Origin: Clostridium fungisolvens
GTDB lineage: Bacteria; Bacillota; Clostridia; Clostridiales; Clostridiaceae
Assembly (NCBI RefSeq): GCF_014193895.1
Contig: NZ_BLZR01000001.1
Span: 3,348,001-3,412,000 of the forward strand
DNA length: 64,000 bases
Direction of reading: 5' to 3'
The notes under the pieces are model-generated. The model was not told where the DNA came from, made no database searches, and saw nothing but the letters and a program-made list of their open reading frames with translations. Numbering within the stretch: position 1 is the stretch's first letter; each line of letters opens with the position of its first letter. The position numbers and the translations under genes were made by a program. Below, one piece after another: positions 43,789-51,226 of the stretch.

Positions 43789-45512
43789 GCTATCTCCTCC
43801 TCTGAAAGTTGTGAGGATACAATTTCACGATAAACATTACATGTTTGTAATAATTCTTTATGAGTTCCCATTCCTACAACAGAACCTTCATCTAGAACTA
43901 TTATTCTATCTGCATCCATAACTGTACCAACTCTTTGTGCAACTAATATTACGGTTGATTCCTGTGTTTCTTTCTTAAGAGCAGCTCTAAGTTTTGCATC
44001 TGTCTTAAAGTCAAGTGCTGAGAAACTGTCATCAAATATATATATCTCAGGTCTTCTTACTAAAGCTCTTGCTATAGAAAGTCTTTGCTTTTGACCACCA
44101 GATACGTTTGTACCACCTTGAGCAATTTCGTGATCATAGCCTCCATCCATAGTAGCTATAAAGTCAGCCGCCTGTGCAACTTCAGCAGCATGTCTAATCT
44201 CTTCATCAGTTGCATCATCGTTTCCAAACTTAATATTTTCAGCTATTGTTCCTGAGAATAATACTGCCTTTTGTGGAACAAAACCTATCTTACTTCTAAG
44301 AGCTTCTTGTGAAATTTCCCTAACATCTACACCATCAACTAGTACGTTTCCGCTCTGCACATCATAGAATCTTGTGATTAAGTTTATTAATGTGGACTTA
44401 CCAGATCCTGTACTTCCTATTATAGCTGTAATTTCACCTGGTTTTGCTGCAAAGGAAATATTTCTAAGTGCTAGTTCTTCAGCTCCATGATAACTAAAGC
44501 ATACATCCTTAAATTCAACATATCCTTTACCTTCAAAATCTTCTCTTACCTTTTCTGCATCAGTTATTTCTGGTACAGTATCAAGCACTTCGTTAATTCT
44601 AACTGCAGCTGCTTGAGCACGTGGAACCATAATAAACATCATTGCAAGCATAATCATAGAGAACATGATTTGCATAGCGTATTGGGTAAAAGCAGAAAGT
44701 GCTCCTAAATCCATACTTCCTTCACTGATACGTAATCCACCAAACCAAAGTATTGCTAAAGAAGTAAAGTTCATTATAAGCATAATAGAAGGCATCATAA
44801 AGGCCATAATTCTATTAACCTTAATGTAGTTTTCTGTTAGGTCAGTATTTGCTTCCTTAAAACGCTTTGTTTCTTTAGCTACAGTGTTAAAGGCACGGAT
44901 AACTCTTATTCCTGTAAGTTTTTCACGTAATACAAGATTAATCTTATCAATCTTAACTTGTACTAGTTTGAAAAGCGGCATCATTCTAGTGGCTAGTATC
45001 GCTATAACAATTATAAGTGTTGGTATAGAAACTCCTAATACCCATGTAAGTGAACCATCTTTTCTATATGCCATTATGATACCACCAACACACATAATCG
45101 GTGCATTAATCATCATACGCATTATCATAACTGTAACAGTTTGAATTTGAGTAATATCATTTGTTGTTCTAGTAATAAGTGTAGCTGTACCTAGTTTGTC
45201 AAATTCATGAAGTGAAAAGCTCTCAACTTTTCTGAATACCTTACTTCTTATTATTTCTCCAAGACCTGCTGCAGATTTAGATGATAATAAACTTGCTAAA
45301 ACTGAACAAATAACACCTCCTAAAGCAACTAGAAGCATTACTCCTCCAATGTGAAATATCTTACTTGTATCTCCCTGCATAACGCCATCATTTATTATAT
45401 CTGACATTAAAGTAGGAAGATAAAGATCTCCGATAGCTTGGCAAGCTACAAAAATCACTACCCCTATTACCATAGCAGTAAATGGTTTTAAAAATTTATA
45501 AAGTCTTAACAT
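43785..45512 (-). CDS. ABC exporter half-transporter, degenerate-site partner
   Basis: This 575-residue protein has six helices and a C-terminal ATPase. Walker A is GSTGSGKSTL and the signature NVSGGQKQR is intact. The catalytic base after Walker B is Asp rather than Glu (IYIFDDSFSALD) and the H-loop His is Gln (VAQRVGTV). With the partner encoded next, this gives one consensus and one degenerate ATP site, as in heterodimeric multidrug exporters of the TM287/288 and BmrCD kind. AAAGGAGAGG precedes the ATG. A MarR gene sits 4 bases upstream. Confidence 0.93.
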   Translation of the reverse strand: MLRLYKFLKPFTAMVIGVVIFVACQAIGDLYLPTLMSDIINDGVMQGDTSKIFHIGGVMLLVALGGVICSVLASLLSSKSAAGLGEIIRSKVFRKVESFSLHEFDKLGTATLITRTTNDITQIQTVTVMIMRMMINAPIMCVGGIIMAYRKDGSLTWVLGVSIPTLIIVIAILATRMMPLFKLVQVKIDKINLVLREKLTGIRVIRAFNTVAKETKRFKEANTDLTENYIKVNRIMAFMMPSIMLIMNFTSLAILWFGGLRISEGSMDLGALSAFTQYAMQIMFSMIMLAMMFIMVPRAQAAAVRINEVLDTVPEITDAEKVREDFEGKGYVEFKDVCFSYHGAEELALRNISFAAKPGEITAIIGSTGSGKSTLINLITRFYDVQSGNVLVDGVDVREISQEALRSKIGFVPQKAVLFSGTIAENIKFGNDDATDEEIRHAAEVAQAADFIATMDGGYDHEIAQGGTNVSGGQKQRLSIARALVRRPEIYIFDDSFSALDFKTDAKLRAALKKETQESTVILVAQRVGTVMDADRIIVLDEGSVVGMGTHKELLQTCNVYREIVSSQLSEEEIA

Positions 45513-45516
45513 AAAG

Positions 45517-45960
45517 CTACCTCTCCTTTCTATCCATTAATACTCTCTTCAGAGTATTGAGTCCATCAATTATTTTCTCCTTATCTTCAGGAGTTGCAGA
45601 ACTAAGTAGGTCTTCAAAGCTTTCTTCTGCTTTTTTATGAATTCCCTTATGTCGCTCTTCAAACTTCTTAGTCACTTTTACAAAAACAGTTCTTCTATCT
45701 TCTAAGTTTCTTGTTCTTTCAACTAGTCCGTGATTTTCTAATCTATCAACTATACCAGAAACAGTACTCTTCGATAAATGAACTTTATCGCTTAAATCAC
45801 TAATCTTCATCTCCCCATGCTCATATAGCATATGTAAAACCATTCCCTGAGGCATAGTTACTTCGCCTTTTTCAAAGTTTTTACGCATGGTTTGTTGAAT
45901 AGTTTTACTAACCTCAAAGAAAAGCCTTGTTATATCTCTGTTTATATCGCTTAAAGACAT
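45517..45960 (-). CDS. MarR family repressor of the ABC exporter operon
   Basis: This 147-residue winged-helix protein has MVLHMLYEHGEMKISDLSDKVHLSKSTVSGIVDRLENHGLVERTRN and the wing EDRRTVFVKVTKK. It lies first in the operon with the exporter genes, 4 bases away. CGAATTAATTCG palindromes lie in front of it, so self-repression relieved by a toxic ligand is likely. GGGGGGAGGA precedes the ATG. Confidence 0.93.
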   Translation of the reverse strand: MSLSDINRDITRLFFEVSKTIQQTMRKNFEKGEVTMPQGMVLHMLYEHGEMKISDLSDKVHLSKSTVSGIVDRLENHGLVERTRNLEDRRTVFVKVTKKFEERHKGIHKKAEESFEDLLSSATPEDKEKIIDGLNTLKRVLMDRKER

Positions 45961-45983
45961 TATCCTCCCCCCAATTTCTAAGA

Positions 45984-46025
45984 CGAATTAATTCGCATGA
46001 TAATTATTCGGAACCGATTAATTCG
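45984..46025 (-). promoter_or_regulatory. Operator pair of the MarR repressor
   Basis: A perfect palindrome CGAATTAATTCG at 45984-45995 and a near copy CGATTAATTCG at 46015-46025 lie between the promoter and the marR start, about 20 bases apart centre to centre plus ten, two to three helical turns. Confidence 0.7.
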
Positions 46026-46036
46026 TACACGAAACA

Positions 46037-46064
46037 ATTATATCACCATGTACATTGTAGTCAA
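46037..46064 (-). promoter_or_regulatory. Promoter of the marR-ABC operon
   Basis: On the minus strand TTGACT (46059-46064) and TATAAT (46037-46042) are 16 bases apart. The operator palindromes lie immediately downstream. Confidence 0.75.
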
Positions 46065-46132
46065 GACAGATTTATGGAAGGAATACGATTACAATAAATA
46101 TTTATTTTTTTACTTCCACTTACAGTAAAAAA

Positions 46133-46157
46133 ACTTAGCTAGATTATCTAGCTAAGT
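46133..46157 (-). terminator. Terminator of hcp
   Basis: A perfect 12-base inverted repeat ACTTAGCTAGAT / ATCTAGCTAAGT with one base between, followed on the minus strand by T7. It lies 70 bases after the hcp stop. Confidence 0.75.
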
Positions 46158-46227
46158 AAATAAATTTGATACACTTATACAGTTCAATGGCATTATTTTA
46201 TATATTATTGTTATTATATTGATGCTT

Positions 46228-47883
46228 CTAACACATGGCCTGCTTTAATGAACTACGTAAATCATCTTCTGGTGTACTTATCGGTTTTATATTAAAGGTA
46301 TCTACTAAATACTGCAATACATTTGGAGATATAAATGCAGGTAAACTAGGTCCTAAGTACATACCTTTAATTCCAAGTGATAATAAAGCTAATAAATCAG
46401 CAACTGCTTTTTGCTCATACCAAGAAAGTACAATTGTTAAAGGCAATGCATTTACACTAGTATCAAACGCATCGGCTAAAGCTGTAGCAATCCTAACTGC
46501 TGAATATGCATCATTACATTGTCCTACATCTAATAATCTAGGTAATCCTGCTACTGTTCCAAAATCTAATTTGTTAAATCTATATTTACCACAAGCTAAT
46601 GTAAGTATAACACAATCTTCTGGAACCATTTTTGCAAAATCAGTATAATAATTTCTTCCTGGTCTTGCTCCATCACATCCCCCTATTAAGAAGAAATGTC
46701 TTATCTTTCCTTCTTTAACCGCATTAACAATAGTTTCAGCATGTGATAAAGTTGCATGATGTCCAAAGCCTACAAGTATTTCTTTCTCCTCTTCACTTTC
46801 TTTAAAACCGCCAAGCTCTAATGCTTTGTTTATTATTTCACTAAAGTCCTTAGTTCCATCTTCTTTCATATCTATATGCTTTATTCCATCCCAACCTACA
46901 ACACTTGTGCTGAATATCCTATCTTTATATGTTTCTCTTGGTCTCATCAAGCAATTAGTAGTCATTAGAATACATCCAGGAATTCCATCAAACTCCTTCT
47001 GTTGATTTTGCCATGCAGAGCCATAATTACCAACCAGATGTTTGTATTTCTTTAATTCCTTATATCCATGTGAAGGAAGCATTTCACCATGAGTATATAT
47101 ATTAATTCCCTTGCCTTCAGTTTGCTCTAAAAGCATCTCTAAGTCTCTTAAGTCATGACCAGAAACTATAATAAATGGACCTTTTACAATATTAACATTT
47201 ACTTTATGAGGTGATGGATTACTATATCTAGTGGTATTGGCATCATCTAAAGTTTTCATTACCTCTACACTCATATCCCCTACCCTCATGGTCATACGAA
47301 TAAGCTCTTCAACTGTCAAATCATCATTTGTAGTAGCCTCTAACCCTAAAAAATAAATATTATCTACCTGCTGGCTATTGTATCCAATAAATCTTGCTTG
47401 ATGTCCGTATGCACTTACACCTTTCAATCCATATAAAATTGTTGACCTTAAAGAACGTACGTCTTCATTAAGGTCTTCGTCGTACATTATTCCAGCTTTT
47501 ACCGAATCTCTTAACATTTCTTCTTTTGTATCACTAAGGTCATATGTAGCTTGATCTGGATATTTTCCCTCTGGTGCCTCATCCCTTAAAGCCTCTTTTA
47601 TCTTTTGTGACTCCTTTAATAATCTAACATGTACCTCTGCATCAAAATTTACATTTGTTAGTGTTGTAAAAAGTCCATTTTCTACAAACTTAACTATTTC
47701 CTTATCAATAATTTTTCCTTGTTCAATCAATGGCTTTGCATAACAAGATATTCCTTTTAATTGGTAAATAAGCAAATCCTGCAGATTAGCTATCTCTGGT
47801 GTTTTTCCGCAAACACCACTTTTAGTGCATCCTTTACCACCAAAAGTCTGCTCACATTGGTAACAAAACATTGAATTTTCCAT
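46228..47883 (-). CDS. hcp: Hydroxylamine reductase (hybrid cluster protein)
   Basis: This 551-residue protein begins with the proximal Fe-S cluster cysteines MFCYQCEQTFGGKGCTKSGVCG. Hybrid-cluster ligands lie in GHDLRDLEMLLEQ, TTNCLM, LIGGCDGARPGR, LACGKYRFN, GQCNDAYSA and SWYEQKA. The enzyme reduces hydroxylamine and acts on nitric oxide; it protects anaerobes from nitrosative stress. AAAGGAGCAA precedes the ATG. It sits near a nitroreductase and Fe-S proteins but has its own terminator. Confidence 0.96.
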   Translation of the reverse strand: MENSMFCYQCEQTFGGKGCTKSGVCGKTPEIANLQDLLIYQLKGISCYAKPLIEQGKIIDKEIVKFVENGLFTTLTNVNFDAEVHVRLLKESQKIKEALRDEAPEGKYPDQATYDLSDTKEEMLRDSVKAGIMYDEDLNEDVRSLRSTILYGLKGVSAYGHQARFIGYNSQQVDNIYFLGLEATTNDDLTVEELIRMTMRVGDMSVEVMKTLDDANTTRYSNPSPHKVNVNIVKGPFIIVSGHDLRDLEMLLEQTEGKGINIYTHGEMLPSHGYKELKKYKHLVGNYGSAWQNQQKEFDGIPGCILMTTNCLMRPRETYKDRIFSTSVVGWDGIKHIDMKEDGTKDFSEIINKALELGGFKESEEEKEILVGFGHHATLSHAETIVNAVKEGKIRHFFLIGGCDGARPGRNYYTDFAKMVPEDCVILTLACGKYRFNKLDFGTVAGLPRLLDVGQCNDAYSAVRIATALADAFDTSVNALPLTIVLSWYEQKAVADLLALLSLGIKGMYLGPSLPAFISPNVLQYLVDTFNIKPISTPEDDLRSSLKQAMC

Positions 47884-48062
47884 ATTTATTGCTCCTTTTA
47901 ATATTTTTAATTTTTGAAGTAATAAGTTGTTCTTTAATGCTTTCTTCTATGTTTCATCACTTTATTATTTACCATTCAAAATTCTTTATACCCTTCAATA
48001 TCCAATAAAATAACTATATTTAACGGTCATAAACATTTTATATTTTCTTTGCAATAAAAAAA
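47884..48062. other. Upstream region of hcp
   Basis: AT-rich; hcp promoter expected. I do not see a confident regulator box. Confidence 0.35.
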
Positions 48063-48082
48063 GATGTTCTTACGAACACCTC
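48063..48082 (-). terminator. Terminator after the 48141 gene
   Basis: On the minus strand AGGTGTTC pairs with GAACATCT (one G-U pair) across a GTAA loop and is followed by T7. Confidence 0.8.
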
Positions 48083-48140
48083 ATTCTTTTGCTAACACTA
48101 CTACATTTATGTAACTTTTAAATTTCTTTAGTTATTTACA

Positions 48141-48725
48141 TTATCTGTAGTCCTTATTCATGTCAAACCAATTCTCCCAAGGGCCAAAAAGTTTTTCGTG
48201 AGGCTCTATACATCCTCTCCTATAAGGAAAACTATCCTTTTTATAGATTCCTCTCTCTTTTAGTCCTAATAATATTCTATCAATTCTCATATCTCTCTCT
48301 TCAATCGACTGGTTATATATCAATATTACTCTATCACTAGTTATTTCACCACTTAAATAACGATCAGGTTTAGCACTGTCTGGTATTGAATGACTAATTC
48401 CTGATCCTAACCTTTTTCCCTTTTCTTCATAAGTTAAAGCCTTATTTTTCATCACCTTTCCACTAAGATTATGATCCTTCTCTGCTTCTTCCAGAAGAAA
48501 TAATATAGCATCATCTAAACTGGTCAGGTTATCTTCCCATATCTCAAACTTCCAGCAGTTTATACATTCAATATTAGGAGAATTATATGATTTTGTTTTA
48601 ATATAACATCTAGAGCACTTGTTTCCCCAACTCTCCCCATATCCAAAGTAGGTCCAATATTCATCATCAAAGTATGGAACCATTTTGATAAGTTTATTAA
48701 ATTTGTCTTTCATTTCTTTATCCAT
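48141..48725 (-). CDS. Cysteine-containing protein of unknown function, 194 aa
   Basis: The protein has two CxxC pairs, CSRC near residue 36 and CINC near 55, which could hold one zinc ion. The rest is polar, with GKRLGSGISHSIPDSAKPDRYLSGE and RRGCIEPHEKLFGPWENW. There is no signal peptide or membrane helix. I recognise no family. AGAGGGGAAG precedes the ATG. It follows the nitroreductase gene by 19 bases and should be cotranscribed with it. Confidence 0.7.
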   Translation of the reverse strand: MDKEMKDKFNKLIKMVPYFDDEYWTYFGYGESWGNKCSRCYIKTKSYNSPNIECINCWKFEIWEDNLTSLDDAILFLLEEAEKDHNLSGKVMKNKALTYEEKGKRLGSGISHSIPDSAKPDRYLSGEITSDRVILIYNQSIEERDMRIDRILLGLKERGIYKKDSFPYRRGCIEPHEKLFGPWENWFDMNKDYR

Positions 48726-48744
48726 TGTCTTCCCCTCTTAGAAA

Positions 48745-49266
48745 TTATATCTCTCTAAATAGTTCATTACTCTCTTTTCTTCTCGTAAGAGGAATTTTTG
48801 GAGCTAATGTATATCCTATAGGGAGCAGTGCAATCGGCGTCTCTTCTTCTTTACAATTAAGAAGTTTTATTACTTTCTCTTCATCGAATGCACCGACCCA
48901 AGTTGAAGATATTCCTATAGCTTCGCAAGCTAGCATTGCATAAGTACACGCTATCGTAGCATCTTGAATACTATAAAGCACTTTTCCTCTTTCCCCATAT
49001 CTTATAAAAGATTCAGCTTTCTTTGCAACAAATACAAGTACTATTGGAGCCTTTGTTATAAAATCTTGATTAAGAGCTGCCTCACACAGCTTTTCTTTTA
49101 AATCACTAGATTTTATTACTATCACCTCATAAGCCTGCAAATTTCCAGCTGAAGGTGCAGTTTTAATGATATTTAATACTTGATAAAGTTTTTCTTTTTC
49201 TATCTCTTTGCCAATAAATTTTCTAATTGAACTTCTATCCTTGCATATTTGCTCAAAATTTTTCAT
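48745..49266 (-). CDS. Nitroreductase family FMN protein
   Basis: This 173-residue protein begins with RSSIRKFIGKEIEKEKLYQVLNIIKTAPSAGNLQAYEVIVI, the FMN-binding start of nitroreductases. It has the late motif LACEAIGISSTWVGAF and LLPIGYTLAPK. Such enzymes reduce nitro compounds, quinones or flavins. The ribosome site is weak (GGGTAAT), so translation may depend on coupling with the gene ending five bases upstream. Confidence 0.9.
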   Translation of the reverse strand: MKNFEQICKDRSSIRKFIGKEIEKEKLYQVLNIIKTAPSAGNLQAYEVIVIKSSDLKEKLCEAALNQDFITKAPIVLVFVAKKAESFIRYGERGKVLYSIQDATIACTYAMLACEAIGISSTWVGAFDEEKVIKLLNCKEEETPIALLPIGYTLAPKIPLTRRKESNELFREI

Positions 49267-49271
49267 TAAGA

Positions 49272-49703
49272 TTACCCAATTCTCATATATTCTTCTTTTA
49301 TTAATTCAGCAAACTCTGGCTTTTGTTTTGATACTCCAGCTAAATACATTATTACATTACCTGGATATACAACCTTATTTTCTAGTTTTGTATACTCCAA
49401 GGAGCGTCTTATCAGGGATATAACACAACTTTCATTGTGATTTTCATTGCAATTCTTGCATAATCTACATGTATTAGCTATGCTACTAGCAATGACTTTT
49501 TCATCATAATACTTGAAATCATTTTTAGGTATTAAGTTTTCTCCATCAGGTATTGCATATGTAGAATTATCTTTACTTTTCTTTGCTACATACTCAACAA
49601 AGCCAATATTACACATTCTATAGTTACACTTGTCAGTTCCCTTATGACAGCAATCATTACATATTTCTTTAACACTTCTTTCAACATTATTTAAATAATC
49701 CAT
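49272..49703 (-). CDS. Cys-rich protein of unknown function, 143 aa
   Basis: The product carries two cysteine groups, CNDCCHKGTDKCNYRMC (about 15-31) and CRLCKNCNENHNESC (about 79-93). This suggests an Fe-S or zinc site. No family is recognised. GAAGGGGA precedes the ATG. It is the first of three close genes (this, nitroreductase, 48141 protein), so it may be a redox partner. Confidence 0.68.
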   Translation of the reverse strand: MDYLNNVERSVKEICNDCCHKGTDKCNYRMCNIGFVEYVAKKSKDNSTYAIPDGENLIPKNDFKYYDEKVIASSIANTCRLCKNCNENHNESCVISLIRRSLEYTKLENKVVYPGNVIMYLAGVSKQKPEFAELIKEEYMRIG

Positions 49704-49780
49704 ATTATATTCCCCTTCTTTGCGTTACCTTATTTAAATAAAAATTTCTTCAACCAATATTTACTTAAACTTCACAATTT

Positions 49781-49821
49781 ATTAGAGACTATAACCGCTA
49801 GACGCAATCATAGTCTCTAAT
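49781..49821 (-). terminator. Terminator of the BFD-protein gene
   Basis: A perfect 12-base inverted repeat ATTAGAGACTAT / ATAGTCTCTAAT lies 20 bases after the gene stop. The T-run on the minus strand is weak. Confidence 0.7.
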
Positions 49822-49840
49822 ATTATATAAATTTAGAATA

Positions 49841-50200
49841 TTACTTTTTTAGTAAATAACTTACTAATGCTTTATTACCTTCAATACATCCTCCACAGCC
49901 AGTACCTATCTTAGTAACAGCTTGTACTTCTTCAAAAGATTTTGCACCATTCTTTACAGCAGCAACTATATCTTGTGCAGTAACCTTAAAGCATCCACAT
50001 ACAATTTGGTTCTCATCTATTTTCTTTTTAATTATTAATTCATTCACCAATTCTTTATTACCATTAATACACTTACCACAACCGGTACCTACCTTTGTAA
50101 CTTGTTGTACTTCTTCAAAGGATTTAGCTCCATTTTTAACTGCATTATTTAGATCTTGTAAAGTAACGTTATAACATCCACATACTACTTTGTTTTCCAT
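49841..50200 (-). CDS. Tandem BFD-like [2Fe-2S] protein
   Basis: This 119-residue protein is two copies of a bacterioferritin-associated-ferredoxin-like domain. The first has VVCGCYNVT with GTGCGKC, the second IVCGCFKVT with GTGCGGC; each set gives four cysteines for one [2Fe-2S] cluster. It could carry electrons in the redox module. I start at the ATG at 50200 with AAAGGAGAAG upstream. An in-frame ATG at 50251 also has a ribosome site (GGGAG) and would add 17 basic residues, so two starts are possible. Confidence 0.85.
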   Translation of the reverse strand: MENKVVCGCYNVTLQDLNNAVKNGAKSFEEVQQVTKVGTGCGKCINGNKELVNELIIKKKIDENQIVCGCFKVTAQDIVAAVKNGAKSFEEVQAVTKIGTGCGGCIEGNKALVSYLLKK

Positions 50201-50425
50201 TCTATCTTCTCCTTTAGATTTAAAAAATTTTGAAATTAATGATTTTATCATTGTTTTTATCTCCCTGTTTAAAATAATTTAATGTACTATTTAGCTATAT
50301 ATAAATTTAAATTTATATCTTATATTATTGTTCCTTTTTAAGCTTCTATAATTTTTATAGTTTCAGTTTGTTATAAAAATGATTATGCTTATGTATATAT
50401 TAAGCTTTTAGTATTACTAGATAGT

Positions 50426-50445
50426 ATATTACTAATTAGTAGCAT
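50426..50445. promoter_or_regulatory. Second MarR operator, in front of the BFD gene
   Basis: TACTAATTAGTA (50430-50441) within ATATTACTAATTAGTAGCAT repeats the palindrome in the marR promoter at 50932-50948. It lies downstream of marR and about 180-230 bases upstream of the BFD gene on the same strand, so the repressor may control both. Confidence 0.65.
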
Positions 50446-50458
50446 ATCCTCAGAATAA

Positions 50459-50482
50459 AAGGTGTATCTTGTTATACACCTT
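50459..50482 (-). terminator. Terminator overlapping the end of marR
   Basis: AAGGTGTAT / ATACACCTT stem with a 6-base loop, followed by TTTT on the minus strand; it includes the last codons of the gene. Confidence 0.75.
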
Positions 50483-50918
50483 GCAATTTCTTTAATATAC
50501 TAATTAAAGTTTCTTTTTCACTTTGAGATAATTCACTTAATATCTCATTTATATTTTCTACATGCTTAGGAAATATATCGCTCATAAGCTTCTTTCCTTT
50601 TTCTGTAATACTAATCAAATTAACTCGTCTGTCATTTGGGTCACTACATCTCGTAACAAGTCCATCCTTAGCTAAATTATCTATGACAACAGTCATATTA
50701 CCTCCAGTAGCTAGAATTTTTTCAAGAATTTCAGAGATTCTTAAATCACCTTTATGATACAAGAGCTCAAGAACACCAAATTGAGAAAATGTCAATCCTC
50801 CCTCTTTGATTATTTTTAGTTCTTTTTTATGTACATGTTGAGTTCCTCTGTTTAATGCTATTACAACCTTTAAATTTAAATCATTGAGTTTACCATATGA
50901 CATCTTATTTTTATCCAT
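50472..50918 (-). CDS. MarR family regulator, redox module
   Basis: This winged-helix protein of about 148 residues contains SQFGVLELLYHKGDLRISEILEKILATGGNMTVVIDNLAKDGLVTRCSDPNDRRVNLISITEKG. I start at the ATG at 50918. The frame opens earlier (50954), but that would cover the promoter. The -10 box is so close that the 50918 start would be leaderless or nearly so; the ATG at 50903 (MSYGKLNDL) is the alternative. Its operator lies in its own promoter and again before the BFD gene. Confidence 0.85.
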   Translation of the reverse strand: MDKNKMSYGKLNDLNLKVVIALNRGTQHVHKKELKIIKEGGLTFSQFGVLELLYHKGDLRISEILEKILATGGNMTVVIDNLAKDGLVTRCSDPNDRRVNLISITEKGKKLMSDIFPKHVENINEILSELSQSEKETLISILKKLQGV

Positions 50919-50925
50919 GTGATTG

Positions 50926-50954
50926 ATTATATTACTAATTAGTAATATAGTCAA
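50926..50954 (-). promoter_or_regulatory. marR promoter with an operator filling the spacer
   Basis: TTGACT (50949-50954) and TATAAT (50926-50931) are 17 bases apart. The spacer is taken up by ATATTACTAATTAGTAATAT, a perfect 20-base palindrome that also runs into the -10 box. A bound dimer would block RNA polymerase. Confidence 0.85.
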
Positions 50955-51122
50955 TCATCTTTTACAGATTTTTAATTTTTACCCCATACTCCTCTTACTC
51001 GCTTTAATTCAATATTTTCCTATTTTAGCTAATGTTAGGCTCAATACAAACTGCATATTTTAATAAATTGCTCACTTTTCAATGTTATAAGTAAACTTTA
51101 ATGACCTTTAGTAAAATAAAAC

Positions 51123-51154
51123 ATGCCAGCATCTGTTCTACTCAATGCTGGCAT
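51123..51154 (-). terminator. Terminator of the GH38 gene
   Basis: A perfect 10-base inverted repeat ATGCCAGCAT / ATGCTGGCAT with a 12-base loop and a GTTTTATTTTA tail on the minus strand. Confidence 0.8.
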
Positions 51155-51226
51155 AACATTTTTAACAACACCTTATTTATACATCCAATAAAATCCATAC
51201 ATACAAATACTTAATATAAAGCATAA

